NCBI RefSeq assembly: GCF_013618475.1
Contig: NZ_JABJVN010000002.1
Coordinates: 372,001 to 436,000 of the forward strand
DNA length: 64,000 nucleotides
Direction: 5' to 3'
Origin: Saccharibacillus deserti
GTDB lineage: Bacteria; Bacillota; Bacilli; Paenibacillales; Paenibacillaceae
The stretch's first letter is position 1. Every line of letters begins with the position of its first letter. A program made the position numbers and the translations under genes. Below are positions 26,342 through 34,471 of this stretch, one piece after another. The notes beneath the pieces are model-generated. The model was not told the origin of the DNA. It did no database searches and saw only the letters and a list, made by a program, of their open reading frames with translations.

Positions 26342-27493
26342 ATGGCGCTGTTTGGGCTGCTGCTCTTGGTCGGACTCATTGTGATTGTGCAGGGATTGCT
26401 GCTCGGCAGGCCGGCGCTGGCCCGGCTCGATTACAAGCGCGATTTCAGCAAATATGCCTGCCGGGCGGGAGAGAAGATCGAGATGGTCGAGACGCTCTCC
26501 AACCGCAAGCCGCTGCCGGTACCGTGGCTGAGGCTGGAAGCGATGCTGCCTTCGGCCCTGCTGTTTGCGCGCAGCGACGATACGAATGTCAGTGAAGGCA
26601 ACATTTATCAGAACCATACCAGTTTGTTCACCCTGCCGCCCCGAACCAAGATTACGCGTACGCACCGGATCGTTTGTCAGAGCCGGGGCATTTATCCGAT
26701 CGAATCGGCAACGATGACGGGCGGAGACCTGTTCGGGTTGTATGCGCCTTCAAAAAAGGTCGAGCTGCATATGCGGATGGTTATTTATCCCCGCCTGTTG
26801 GGAGACGGCGAACTGCCGATCTCCTGGAAAACGTGGCAGGGAGAACTTGCGGTCCGCCGCTGGATCGTCGAAGATCCGTTTCTGTTTACGGGAGTCCGGG
26901 AATATGCGCAAGGCGATGCGATGAACCGGATCCATTGGAAAGCAAGTGCGCGTACGGGGCAGCTTCAAGTGCATAAAAGCGGTTATTCCGCCGATCCCCG
27001 CGTCATCCTTCTGCTGAACGTCGAAGATTCGGAGTCCATGTGGAGCGTCGTGACCCGGACCGGGTTGGTCGAGCGGCAGCTTTCGCTTGCGGCGACCTGT
27101 GCCGCTTCTCTGATCGGGCAGGGAATGGCCGCAGGATTTGCGCACAACGGCGGTTCCCAGCTTGGGGAAGACGGCTGCCGCCTGGAACCGGATTACGGTC
27201 CCGTCCATTTGAATCGGCTCATGGAAACGATGGCCGCATTCGAACTGAAGTCCCGTCTGCCGTTTCACGAGCTGCTTCAGCTTGAAGCGCAGCGCGAGTT
27301 CAGGGAACCGATCGATTATCTGGTCGTGACGGCCCATCGCTCGGAGAAGGTCGAAGAAGCGATCGCTTCGCTGGAACGGCTGGGCCATCGGGTCGGAGTT
27401 ACCGGGTTTACGGCAAACGAGCCGGGCCTGGTTTCGTCCGGTGTCCGCTCCTCGCAGCGGCGCGGTCCGGCATCTGCAGAGGAGGCCGTATGA
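26342..27493 (+). CDS. DUF58 protein, copy 1
   Basis: 383 residues. A hydrophobic N-terminal anchor (residues ~2-22) is followed by a beta-rich region and the DUF58 core: VRRWIVEDPF, REYAQGDAMNRIHWKASARTG and the VWA-like ILLLNVED segment. It starts immediately after the moxR stop codon, and its stop overlaps the next gene by 4 nt. DUF58 proteins are typical clients of MoxR ATPases, often at the cell surface or in cell wall processes. It is clearly homologous along its length to copy 2 at 28908. Confidence 0.88.
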   Translation: MALFGLLLLVGLIVIVQGLLLGRPALARLDYKRDFSKYACRAGEKIEMVETLSNRKPLPVPWLRLEAMLPSALLFARSDDTNVSEGNIYQNHTSLFTLPPRTKITRTHRIVCQSRGIYPIESATMTGGDLFGLYAPSKKVELHMRMVIYPRLLGDGELPISWKTWQGELAVRRWIVEDPFLFTGVREYAQGDAMNRIHWKASARTGQLQVHKSGYSADPRVILLLNVEDSESMWSVVTRTGLVERQLSLAATCAASLIGQGMAAGFAHNGGSQLGEDGCRLEPDYGPVHLNRLMETMAAFELKSRLPFHELLQLEAQREFREPIDYLVVTAHRSEKVEEAIASLERLGHRVGVTGFTANEPGLVSSGVRSSQRRGPASAEEAV

Positions 27494-28779
27494 TGACCAA
27501 GTCGGAACGTTCTTCAAACCGGACGGCATCCCTGCCGCTGTTAAAAGGCTTCGGACGTCCAGCCGTTTATTCGCTGCTCGAAACGCTGTCGGCTTACGCG
27601 GCCGTGGTACTGTTGGCGCACTACGCATTGAAGCTGTCCGATCTGCTGCTGCTTCTGCTTGTATTCGCTGTGCATGTATTCGCCAATCTGGTCGGTCTGC
27701 GCCAAGCGGAAGGGCGCATGGCCCGCTGGCCGGCGCTGCTGCCTTTTGCCGCCGCCCTGCTGACCGCGCTCCTTCTACCGGGCGGATGGCTGCCCAAAGC
27801 CGCCGGAGCCGCCGCCCTGCTTCTTGCGGCGCTGCGCGGACTGCTCACGGGCCGGCGTCAACTGTGTGACAATATGCAGCTTCGGGTTCCGCTGACCGGG
27901 GTTGCCGCGCTGCTGATTTTGTATGTGGCCGCCGGGCGCCTACCCGATCTGGCCGGTTATCTTCCTCTGCTGTATAGCGTTTCCACGCTGATTCTGGCGC
28001 TGACGCTTCTGCTGTTGAATGGAGACCGGGTCCGGCATGCCGCCCAACAAGAAACGTCGGCTCTTGCCGGGGTACTGACCGCGAATCGGCGGTTGACCTG
28101 GATCGTGGCCGCCGTTATCATTCTGGCGGGGGTCATCGGCGGTCCGACCGGAGCGTTGAATGCGCTCCGCGAATGGTGGTTGTCCATCTTCGGAGGCACT
28201 CTTCCCGGAAGCCCTTCGCAGCCGGAGACCGCTCCGCAGATGCCCGGCGCCGACTATTCCCAACTGCAGGAATTAGGCGGCGCCAAAGAAACCCCTTTGT
28301 GGCTGAAGATCGTCGGGTACGTTCTGTTGACTTTATTCTGGCTGGCGGCGGGCCTCGGAATCTTTTGGCTGCTCTATCGTCTGTTCGGCCGCTGGCTGCC
28401 GAACGGCGTCCGCAACCTGATGCGGAACCTGGCTGCCAAATTCGGCATGATGCGCGACATCCGCGCTTCCCAGTCCGACAAGGCCTACACCGACAAAGCC
28501 GAGAAGCTTTCCGCCGAGAAAACGGGCGGGCTCAAACGCTTCTTCCGCCGCGGCGGCCGAGAAGCCGGGTATACCGGCGACGATCCGCGGCTGCGTTATC
28601 GAAGCGTGGTGCTGCAGGCTGCCCGCAAAGGATTCCCGCTTCGGCCAAGCCGGACTCCGGCGGAGAACGGGCGGGAGCTTGCGAATCATGCGCACAGCGA
28701 TCTTTCTTCCACCGAGCTTGAACAGCTGGTCGATCGCTATAACGATGCGCGTTACGGCCCGGCGGACGGCCGGGATTGA
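27490..28779 (+). CDS. Membrane protein with C-terminal DUF4129, copy 1 (no transglutaminase core)
   Basis: 429 residues. About six membrane segments fill residues 30-220, a short Pro-rich extracytoplasmic loop follows (residues ~230-265), then one more membrane segment and a soluble DUF4129-like tail (RLRYRSVVLQAARKGFPLRPSRTPAENGREL...LVDRYNDARYG). Partners at this place in MoxR clusters are usually ~700-residue proteins with an external transglutaminase domain in that loop; here the loop is only about 35 residues and has no Cys-His-Asp set. It overlaps the DUF58 stop by 4 nt. Identification of the tail as DUF4129 is by motif recall. Confidence 0.75.
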   Translation: MMTKSERSSNRTASLPLLKGFGRPAVYSLLETLSAYAAVVLLAHYALKLSDLLLLLLVFAVHVFANLVGLRQAEGRMARWPALLPFAAALLTALLLPGGWLPKAAGAAALLLAALRGLLTGRRQLCDNMQLRVPLTGVAALLILYVAAGRLPDLAGYLPLLYSVSTLILALTLLLLNGDRVRHAAQQETSALAGVLTANRRLTWIVAAVIILAGVIGGPTGALNALREWWLSIFGGTLPGSPSQPETAPQMPGADYSQLQELGGAKETPLWLKIVGYVLLTLFWLAAGLGIFWLLYRLFGRWLPNGVRNLMRNLAAKFGMMRDIRASQSDKAYTDKAEKLSAEKTGGLKRFFRRGGREAGYTGDDPRLRYRSVVLQAARKGFPLRPSRTPAENGRELANHAHSDLSSTELEQLVDRYNDARYGPADGRD

Positions 28780-28907
28780 AATCCCGGAGTACGGCATGCC
28801 CGTGCTCCGGCCGTTTATCGACTTTGCCTGCTTTTGTTCGTTCCGGTTACAATGGAGGAATAAGGAAATTCCGACGGAAGACCGTCTTGACGAAAGAGGG
28901 GAAAGGA

Positions 28908-30050
28908 TTGGCTTTATTTTGGATGATGTTGGCAGGAACGCTGCTGGTTGCCGCGCAGGCCTGGCTGATCGGCCGCTCTGCCCTGCAAGGGATCCTCTAC
29001 ACCCGCAGTTTCAACAAAAATCGCTGTCATGCGGGAGACGAGCTTCAGTTGGTTGAAGTGATCGAGAACGACAAAAAACTTCCGGTTCCCTGGCTGCGCA
29101 TGGAATCCGAATTCCCCGCCGCTTTTCGGTTTCGGGGAAAGGCTTCGATGAAACTGGAGATGGGCAGCGTCTATCAGACGCATACGAGCGGCTTTACGCT
29201 CATGCCCCGAAGGCGCGTCACGCGAAGGCATTTCGTGAAATGCGAAGGCCGGGGTGTTTTTCGGCTGTCCACGGTATTTATGACGTCGGGCGATCTGCTC
29301 GGTTTCGTCTTGCGTTCGCGTTCGGAGCAGATCAGCAACTCCCTGATCGTGTATCCGCGTCTGCTGGATGATCGGCATCTGCCGTACGATTGGCACAGCT
29401 GGCAGGGCGAATTTGCGGTGCGCAGATGGATTCTGGAAGATCCGTTCATGATCGAAGGTTCGAGGGAGTATGCGCCGGGGGATCCGATGAACCGGATTCA
29501 CTGGAAAGCGAGTGCCCGAACCGGAGGACTTCAAGTGTACCGCCAAGGGCATACCGCCGATCCGCACGTTATTCTGGTCCTTGATATCGGCGATGTCGTT
29601 CCCGGGCTTCAACACGGCGGAGGAGAAGCGGAGGCCGAACAGGCCATCAGCCTGGCGGCGACCATGGCCGTTCGGCTGATTGCAGACGGCGTTTCGGTCG
29701 GGTTTACGCATAATGCGCACACGGTCTCCGCAGCGCGTATTCCTTCCGGCGCGGGTTCACTCCACCGTCATCTGCTGATGGAAGCGATGTCGGGGATCCG
29801 GCCGAAGCGCCGTCGGCCGCTCGCCGTATGTCTGGACGCGGAAGCGGCGGAACGGGGGGCTCCCTGCGATTACCTCGTGATCAGCGCATCGAAGGAGCCG
29901 GCCGTTTGGCAGGCGGCGAAACGGCTGGAGAGATTGGGACACAAGGTAAGCCTGATCGATCCCGGGAACGAATTGTCTGCCCTTTCCGCCAAAACGGCCG
30001 GAAGCCGGTCTTGGGAAGCGGCCTTGGACAAGGAGGGAGCCGGCGCATGA
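28908..30050 (+). CDS. DUF58 protein, copy 2
   Basis: About 380 residues. The proposed start is TTG 28908 after GGGGAAAGGA, giving an N-terminus LALFWMMLAG that aligns with MALFGLLLLV of copy 1; no in-frame ATG with a good site precedes it. The DUF58 core is intact: VRRWILEDPF, REYAPGDPMNRIHWKASARTG, ILVLDIGD. The high match to copy 1 and the repeated partner behind it show that the pair was duplicated. Its stop overlaps the next start (ATGA). The 128 nt before it hold only the leader. Confidence 0.85.
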   Translation: MALFWMMLAGTLLVAAQAWLIGRSALQGILYTRSFNKNRCHAGDELQLVEVIENDKKLPVPWLRMESEFPAAFRFRGKASMKLEMGSVYQTHTSGFTLMPRRRVTRRHFVKCEGRGVFRLSTVFMTSGDLLGFVLRSRSEQISNSLIVYPRLLDDRHLPYDWHSWQGEFAVRRWILEDPFMIEGSREYAPGDPMNRIHWKASARTGGLQVYRQGHTADPHVILVLDIGDVVPGLQHGGGEAEAEQAISLAATMAVRLIADGVSVGFTHNAHTVSAARIPSGAGSLHRHLLMEAMSGIRPKRRRPLAVCLDAEAAERGAPCDYLVISASKEPAVWQAAKRLERLGHKVSLIDPGNELSALSAKTAGSRSWEAALDKEGAGA

Positions 30051-31294
30051 GTAAAACGGTTGGAAAAGCGCTGGCTGTCGCCGCAGGGGATACAGTCTTC
30101 CTGTACCCGTGGATCCTTCTATTGTCGCTGTATTTATTCGAATTGTCGCCTTATGCGGCGGCCGCGATCTGCTTCCTCAGCTTGGCGTGCGGAGCTGCGT
30201 CAGGCAGGCATCTGCCGCGTCAGACGGCTTATCTGGCGGCGATGGCCGTTCCGGCTGCAGCTTCCGTACTGCTCGCCGTTTTCGCCGGATTGGGGCTGCG
30301 CACGGCTCCGCTTCTGATCCTGCTGGGCGCAGCCGGTGTACGCGGCGTATACCGGGAGATCGGGGCCGCCGCCGGCCGCCGTCAGACCTTGGTCTTCGTC
30401 GGCGGACTGCTCGCGGGGGTTGTCGTCTATGCGGCAGCTCTGCGTACGGAGCTGATGCAGCCGTATGCGTTCTCCGTCTATGCGGCCTGCACCGGGATGC
30501 TGCTGACCCAACTGCTGCGCTGGAATGCGGGGAGAATCCGCGAAGCGATGGGCCTTTCCCAAGAAGCCGAGATTCCGCCGGGACGGCTGCTTCGAATCAA
30601 TCGGGGATTTATGACCGTTCTGCTGCTGGCGATCCTATTGGTCGGCGGGGCGACCCAACTGTCCGTTGTGCTGGAATGGCTGTATCGTCTATGGCTGATG
30701 CTGCTGTACGGAGGTGTCGATCTCGATTATGTACCCGAGACGTCGCCCCCTCCTCCCGAACCTGCTCCTTCGTCCGAGCCTTATGTTCCCGAAGAAAAGC
30801 TGGAAGACAACGGAGAAGGCGGAGTGGATCGGTGGATCATCTACGCTGTCGCCGGAATCGTCGTGGCGGCTGTCGGGGCTTTTGCTTTTGTCCTGCTTCG
30901 TTTGGGCTACGAGATTTTGTCCAAGTGGCTGCCCGACTGGCTGAAGCGTCTGCTGCAGAATTTGCGGATCGCCGCGAAGTCTTCGGATCCGTCAGAAGAA
31001 GCGGCCTACGCCGATACAACCGAGAAGCTGGAGTCCAAAGCACCCGCCAGGAAAAAAGGATCTCCGCAGACGTCCACCGAGCCACCGGAAGGTGCGAGGC
31101 GCGAGTATGCCCGGTTGATTCGCGGCGCGATAAGCCGGGGATACCGGTTCCGCCCGTGGCTGACTCCAAGCGAGACGGGCAAAGAAATCGCCGGCAGCCC
31201 AGTTTATCGCGAACAGGAAGCCGGGCAGATCGAGGAGCTGGTGGAACGCTACAATCGGACCCGATACACGCAACAGGAAGACGGTCAGCGATAA
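30047..31294 (+). CDS. Membrane protein with C-terminal DUF4129, copy 2 (no transglutaminase core)
   Basis: 415 residues. Six or so membrane segments to about residue 225, a Pro/Glu-rich external linker (ETSPPPPEPAPSSEP) of about 45 residues, one membrane segment, then a DUF4129-like tail (YARLIRGAISRGYRFRPWLTPSETGKEI...LVERYNRTRY). It matches copy 1 in plan and in the tail but has diverged strongly elsewhere. Again there is no transglutaminase domain. It overlaps the preceding DUF58 gene by 4 nt. Confidence 0.75.
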   Translation: MSKTVGKALAVAAGDTVFLYPWILLLSLYLFELSPYAAAAICFLSLACGAASGRHLPRQTAYLAAMAVPAAASVLLAVFAGLGLRTAPLLILLGAAGVRGVYREIGAAAGRRQTLVFVGGLLAGVVVYAAALRTELMQPYAFSVYAACTGMLLTQLLRWNAGRIREAMGLSQEAEIPPGRLLRINRGFMTVLLLAILLVGGATQLSVVLEWLYRLWLMLLYGGVDLDYVPETSPPPPEPAPSSEPYVPEEKLEDNGEGGVDRWIIYAVAGIVVAAVGAFAFVLLRLGYEILSKWLPDWLKRLLQNLRIAAKSSDPSEEAAYADTTEKLESKAPARKKGSPQTSTEPPEGARREYARLIRGAISRGYRFRPWLTPSETGKEIAGSPVYREQEAGQIEELVERYNRTRYTQQEDGQR

Positions 31295-31376
31295 GCCCAC
31301 GTATTCTTTTGCTGCGAAAGACTGTCGGATGGATCGCGGCTGCCGCAAACGCTGCACGTCTGCAAAATGAGTCCGA

Positions 31377-31478
31377 TCAGCATGGGCCGGATTCCAGCAG
31401 CTGCAGCGTCAGATAGAAATTGCGTTCCGGCTGGGAAGCATCGACGATATTGAGAATGGAGGCAGGAGTTTCTTCCAT
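31377..31478 (-). CDS. Possible 33-residue peptide or gene remnant
   Basis: A minus-strand frame from ATG 31478 to TGA encodes 33 residues with natural protein-like composition (begins MEETPASILNIVD, ends LESGPC). The protein-like character continues about ten codons upstream of the ATG. No good ribosome binding site is present. It may be a genuine small gene or the end of a decayed one. Low confidence. Confidence 0.25.
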   Translation of the reverse strand: MEETPASILNIVDASQPERNFYLTLQLLESGPC

Positions 31479-31529
31479 CGTAAAGGGAAAATGGCTGTGA
31501 TTTTTGTCGCATTTTCGTCAAAATTCCGC

Positions 31530-31558
31530 TTTACTTTACAGAGGGGCTTGAGTATGAT
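31530..31558 (+). promoter_or_regulatory. Candidate promoter of the GGDEF-EAL gene
   Basis: TTTACT at 31530-31535, 17-bp spacer, TATGAT at 31553-31558. A stem GGTTCC/GGAGCC followed by T6 lies at 31633-31655 between it and the gene and may attenuate it. Confidence 0.5.
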
Positions 31559-31632
31559 AAAAAAGCGAAAAATGCCCTATTGCTTATCCTAGGCGGACGA
31601 AGGCAGAGTAAACGGAGATCAACGAAAAGGAA

Positions 31633-31655
31633 GGTTCCGACAGGGAGCCTTTTTT
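31633..31655 (+). terminator. Short stem-loop with T-run in the leader of the GGDEF-EAL gene
   Basis: GGTTCC pairs with GGAGCC (one T.G) over a 5-nt loop, then TTTTTT. It lies downstream of a candidate promoter and before the coding region. Confidence 0.5.
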
Positions 31656-31780
31656 ATGCTTCAAAAAGAAAATGTCCGGATTTGGTGAAGCAAGGCAGGA
31701 GAAAGCAAGACGGCGTAGAATCTATGACGAAGGTGAGACTGATCGATTTTATGACATCCCAGCAGGACGGAAGTGAGTTC

Positions 31781-33877
31781 ATGCATACAACCCCGGCGAT
31801 CCGCCAACTGAAGCTCTACGCCTTTTCCGTCTTTCTTCTCGTTCTTGCATGCGAAGCGGTAGAAATGTTCTTCTACGCCGCAGGCGCCGACAGCCGATGG
31901 GCCCCCGCTTTATCTCTACTGACGGCCTGCTTTTCGGTTACGGCCTGCTTGACGGTTTATTTCCATGCCACTCCGCTTTTTGACCGCAGGATCGGCAGCT
32001 ACAGCAAACGCATGGTCAAGCTTATGGGAGCGGCCGGTGCGATCGAACTGCTGTATCTGCTGACCCATTTACACGCTTTCATGACCGAGACGAAGCCGGG
32101 AAGCTCCGGCACGGAATGGCTACTCTCGCTGGCGGCTCTTGTCTATTCGCTTGGACTTGTACTCTTGTTCGTTCTTCCCGACCGACCGGGTCGGATTCCC
32201 GGCCGTTTGATGTATTTCGGACTCCCTCTGGCTGCATTGGCTGCAGCGGGATTGTTGTTCTTCGTTCGCTCCGCGCTTCCTGCCTATCAGTGGAGCGGCG
32301 TTGAGCGGGTCTTGACGATCCTGGCTCTGGCAGGGGCCGGAATCGCCGCGGTCCATCTGTGTGTCCGTTATCTTCGCCTGCGCATCAAAGCGCTGTGGGT
32401 CGCGGTGCAGTCTCTGGGGTTCATGGCGATTGCCCAGATTCTGATGCTTCAGGCCGACGCCTCCCCTGGAGTTGCGCTGCTGGCCGCTTCCGCGCTCCAT
32501 GCGCTGGCTTATGCCGTTCTGGTAAGCCAGGGTCTTCGCCTGGCGATTGCCGAACCTCTGCGGGAACAGCGTCAGGCGGAAGACCGGATCGAATTTCTGG
32601 CTTACAATGACGAACTGACGGGTCTGCCGAACCGCAGAAGTCTGCATGCGAGGCTGAACACGCGGCTTGAAGAAGCCTATTCCGGCAAGACGTCACTGAT
32701 GGTGCTCAATATCAACCGTTTCAAGACGATCAACGATTCGCTCGGTTACGAGGCGGGCGATCGTCTGCTCGGCATCGTTTCGGAAACGCTGCAGAGCCGC
32801 CTCAAAGGGAGCGAAGAAGTATTCCGTACCGGCGGAGACGAATTTGCGGTCGTTCTGCCGGAAAGCGGGGGCGAGGAAGCCATGCATCGTGCACAGGCGC
32901 TGCTCGAAGAGTTCGAGCGTCCGGTCAACGTAGGCGGAATGGAACATTATGTCGCATTGTCCGCGGGCATCTCGGTCTACCCGGAAGACGGTCATGCCGC
33001 AGACGGACTGCTGCAAAGCGCCGATGCGGCCGTCCATCTGGCAAAGGAGCAAGGGGCCGAAGTTAAACGTTTCTCCAAAGGCATGACGATGATCGCCCGC
33101 GAGAAGCTGATTCTGGAAAGCGATCTGCGCAAGGGATTGGAACGCGGCGAATTCTTCCTGGAGTACCAGCCTAAAATGTCGGTCGAAAACGGCGGGATTT
33201 TGGGCATGGAGGCGCTCGTGCGCTGGAATCATCCGACGCGGGGGCCCGTATCTCCCGGCGAATTTATTCCTTTGGCGGAAGAATGCGGTCTGATTGTGCC
33301 GCTTGGCGAATGGGTGCTGCACGAAGCCTGCCGGCAGAACAAGGAATGGCAGTGCAAAGGATACGCGCCGCTCTGCATGTCCGTCAATCTGTCGATCCGC
33401 CAATTCCGCCAGCCCCGGCTTGCGGAACAGATCGGACAGATGCTCGAAGAGATCGGTCTCGATCCGCAGTATGTGGAACTTGAGATTACCGAGAGCATGA
33501 CCGTGGACAAAGATGCCGCTTTCGAACAGCTCAAGCGTTTCAAGCAGCTCGGCCTGCATATCAGCATCGACGACTTTGGCACAGGCTACAGTTCGCTGCA
33601 TTATTTGAAAAACATGCCGATCGACCGTCTCAAGATCGACCGTTCCTTCGTCAGCGAAGTGATGAGCGGCGAGAGCGATGCGGCGATCGTCTCCACGATC
33701 GCTTCGATGGCGCATCACCTGAAGCTGAAAGTAACGGCGGAAGGCGTGGAGAACGAAGAGCAGCTTGCGTTCCTGCGCAGCCAACGCTGCCATGAAGCCC
33801 AGGGATTCCTGTTCAGCCGTCCTGTCCCTGCAGGGCGATTCGAACGAATGTTTTTGCAGCAAAAAAAGCTCGGTTAA
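31781..33877 (+). CDS. Membrane GGDEF-EAL protein, probably a c-di-GMP phosphodiesterase
   Basis: About 698 residues from ATG 31781 (GGAAGTGAG upstream); in-frame ATGs at 31751 and 31724 are alternatives with worse sites. Seven or eight membrane segments occupy residues ~10-260. The GGDEF domain follows (RTGGDEFAVV), but the usual metal-binding D-x-D before FKxIND reads NIN (LNINRFKTIND), so cyclase activity is doubtful. The EAL domain is complete: GMEALVRWNHP, the SVNLSIRQF Asn, ITESM, DDFGTGYSSL, RLKIDRSFV and AEGVENEEQ. The net activity is likely hydrolysis of c-di-GMP at the membrane, possibly stimulated by GTP binding to the GGDEF domain. Confidence 0.88.
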   Translation: MHTTPAIRQLKLYAFSVFLLVLACEAVEMFFYAAGADSRWAPALSLLTACFSVTACLTVYFHATPLFDRRIGSYSKRMVKLMGAAGAIELLYLLTHLHAFMTETKPGSSGTEWLLSLAALVYSLGLVLLFVLPDRPGRIPGRLMYFGLPLAALAAAGLLFFVRSALPAYQWSGVERVLTILALAGAGIAAVHLCVRYLRLRIKALWVAVQSLGFMAIAQILMLQADASPGVALLAASALHALAYAVLVSQGLRLAIAEPLREQRQAEDRIEFLAYNDELTGLPNRRSLHARLNTRLEEAYSGKTSLMVLNINRFKTINDSLGYEAGDRLLGIVSETLQSRLKGSEEVFRTGGDEFAVVLPESGGEEAMHRAQALLEEFERPVNVGGMEHYVALSAGISVYPEDGHAADGLLQSADAAVHLAKEQGAEVKRFSKGMTMIAREKLILESDLRKGLERGEFFLEYQPKMSVENGGILGMEALVRWNHPTRGPVSPGEFIPLAEECGLIVPLGEWVLHEACRQNKEWQCKGYAPLCMSVNLSIRQFRQPRLAEQIGQMLEEIGLDPQYVELEITESMTVDKDAAFEQLKRFKQLGLHISIDDFGTGYSSLHYLKNMPIDRLKIDRSFVSEVMSGESDAAIVSTIASMAHHLKLKVTAEGVENEEQLAFLRSQRCHEAQGFLFSRPVPAGRFERMFLQQKKLG

Positions 33878-33913
33878 GCTGCTTGAAACTGCTGCATCAG
33901 CAAGTCACGCCAA

Positions 33914-33953
33914 AAGGTGTACGGCCGATTCGAATGGGCCGTACACTTTTTTT
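33914..33953 (+). terminator. Rho-independent terminator of the GGDEF-EAL gene
   Basis: GTGTACGGCC pairs with GGCCGTACAC around GATTCGAATG, followed by T7. Confidence 0.9.
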
Positions 33954-33963
33954 GAAATAATGC

Positions 33964-33992
33964 TTGCAAACTTTTTCTGAGCGTGGTATATT
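33964..33992 (+). promoter_or_regulatory. Promoter of the tRNA pair
   Basis: TTGCAA at 33964-33969 and TATATT at 33987-33992 with 17-bp spacing, 50 nt before tRNA-Pro. Confidence 0.7.
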
Positions 33993-34041
33993 ATTTCTTG
34001 TCCTCAAGAGGACGTGAGAGCCAAAAGGCAATACACAATGT

Positions 34042-34118
34042 CGGGACGTAGCTCAGCTTGGTAGAGCACCTGGTTTGGGACCAGGGGGTCGCATGTTCAA
34101 ATCGTGTCGTCCCGACCA
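34042..34118 (+). tRNA. tRNA-Pro (anticodon TGG)
   Basis: 77 nt. The acceptor stem CGGGACG pairs with CGTCCCG and is followed by A and an encoded CCA. The anticodon stem CCTGG/CCAGG holds loop TTTGGGA, giving anticodon TGG. The D-arm AGCTCAGCTTGGTAGAGCA and the T-loop TTCAAAT are normal. Confidence 0.97.
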
Positions 34119-34149
34119 TTATTTTTTCAACAATATCATATTGATTTGT

Positions 34150-34220
34150 GCGGGTGTAGTTCAATGGTAGAACTCCAGCCTTCCAAGCTGGTAGCGTGGG
34201 TTCGATTCCCATCACCCGCT
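34150..34220 (+). tRNA. tRNA-Gly (anticodon TCC), no encoded CCA
   Basis: 71 nt to the discriminator T. The acceptor GCGGGTG pairs with CACCCGC; anticodon stem CCAGC/GCTGG holds loop CTTCCAA, giving TCC. The T-loop is TTCGATT. The gene is followed by TTA, so CCA must be added by the nucleotidyltransferase. Confidence 0.96.
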
Positions 34221-34240
34221 TTAGAGCAAGTCTTGCAAGA

Positions 34241-34272
34241 AACCGCTGCGGTGCAGCGGTTTTTGTTTTTTA
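34241..34272 (+). terminator. Rho-independent terminator of the tRNA pair
   Basis: AACCGCTGC / GCAGCGGTT with a 2-4 nt loop, then TTTGTTTTTT. A second weaker hairpin GCCCGCT/AGCGTGGC with T6 is at 34303-34338. Confidence 0.85.
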
Positions 34273-34389
34273 GGAAGTATGTTGTTGGCCTGTTATAAAG
34301 AAAGCCCGCTGTCGTCTGTCGACTAAGCGTGGCTTTTTTATGTTGCCGGAAACTTGTCATTATGTTGAAAAGAGCAAGCGAGAAAAAGA

Positions 34390-34437
34390 AGACGAACAAA
34401 AACCGCCGAGATTTCTCCGGCGGTCTTTGTTCGTCTA
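34390..34437. terminator. Terminator of the scr operon (minus strand), bidirectional
   Basis: A long stem: AGACGAACAAA + ACCGCC on one arm and GGCGGT + CTTTGTTCGTCT on the other, with an inner CGAGATTTCTCCG part. Runs of T follow on the minus strand. Confidence 0.85.
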
Positions 34438-34471
34438 ATGGTAAAATCATATTCAAGTTAAATACATCGAA

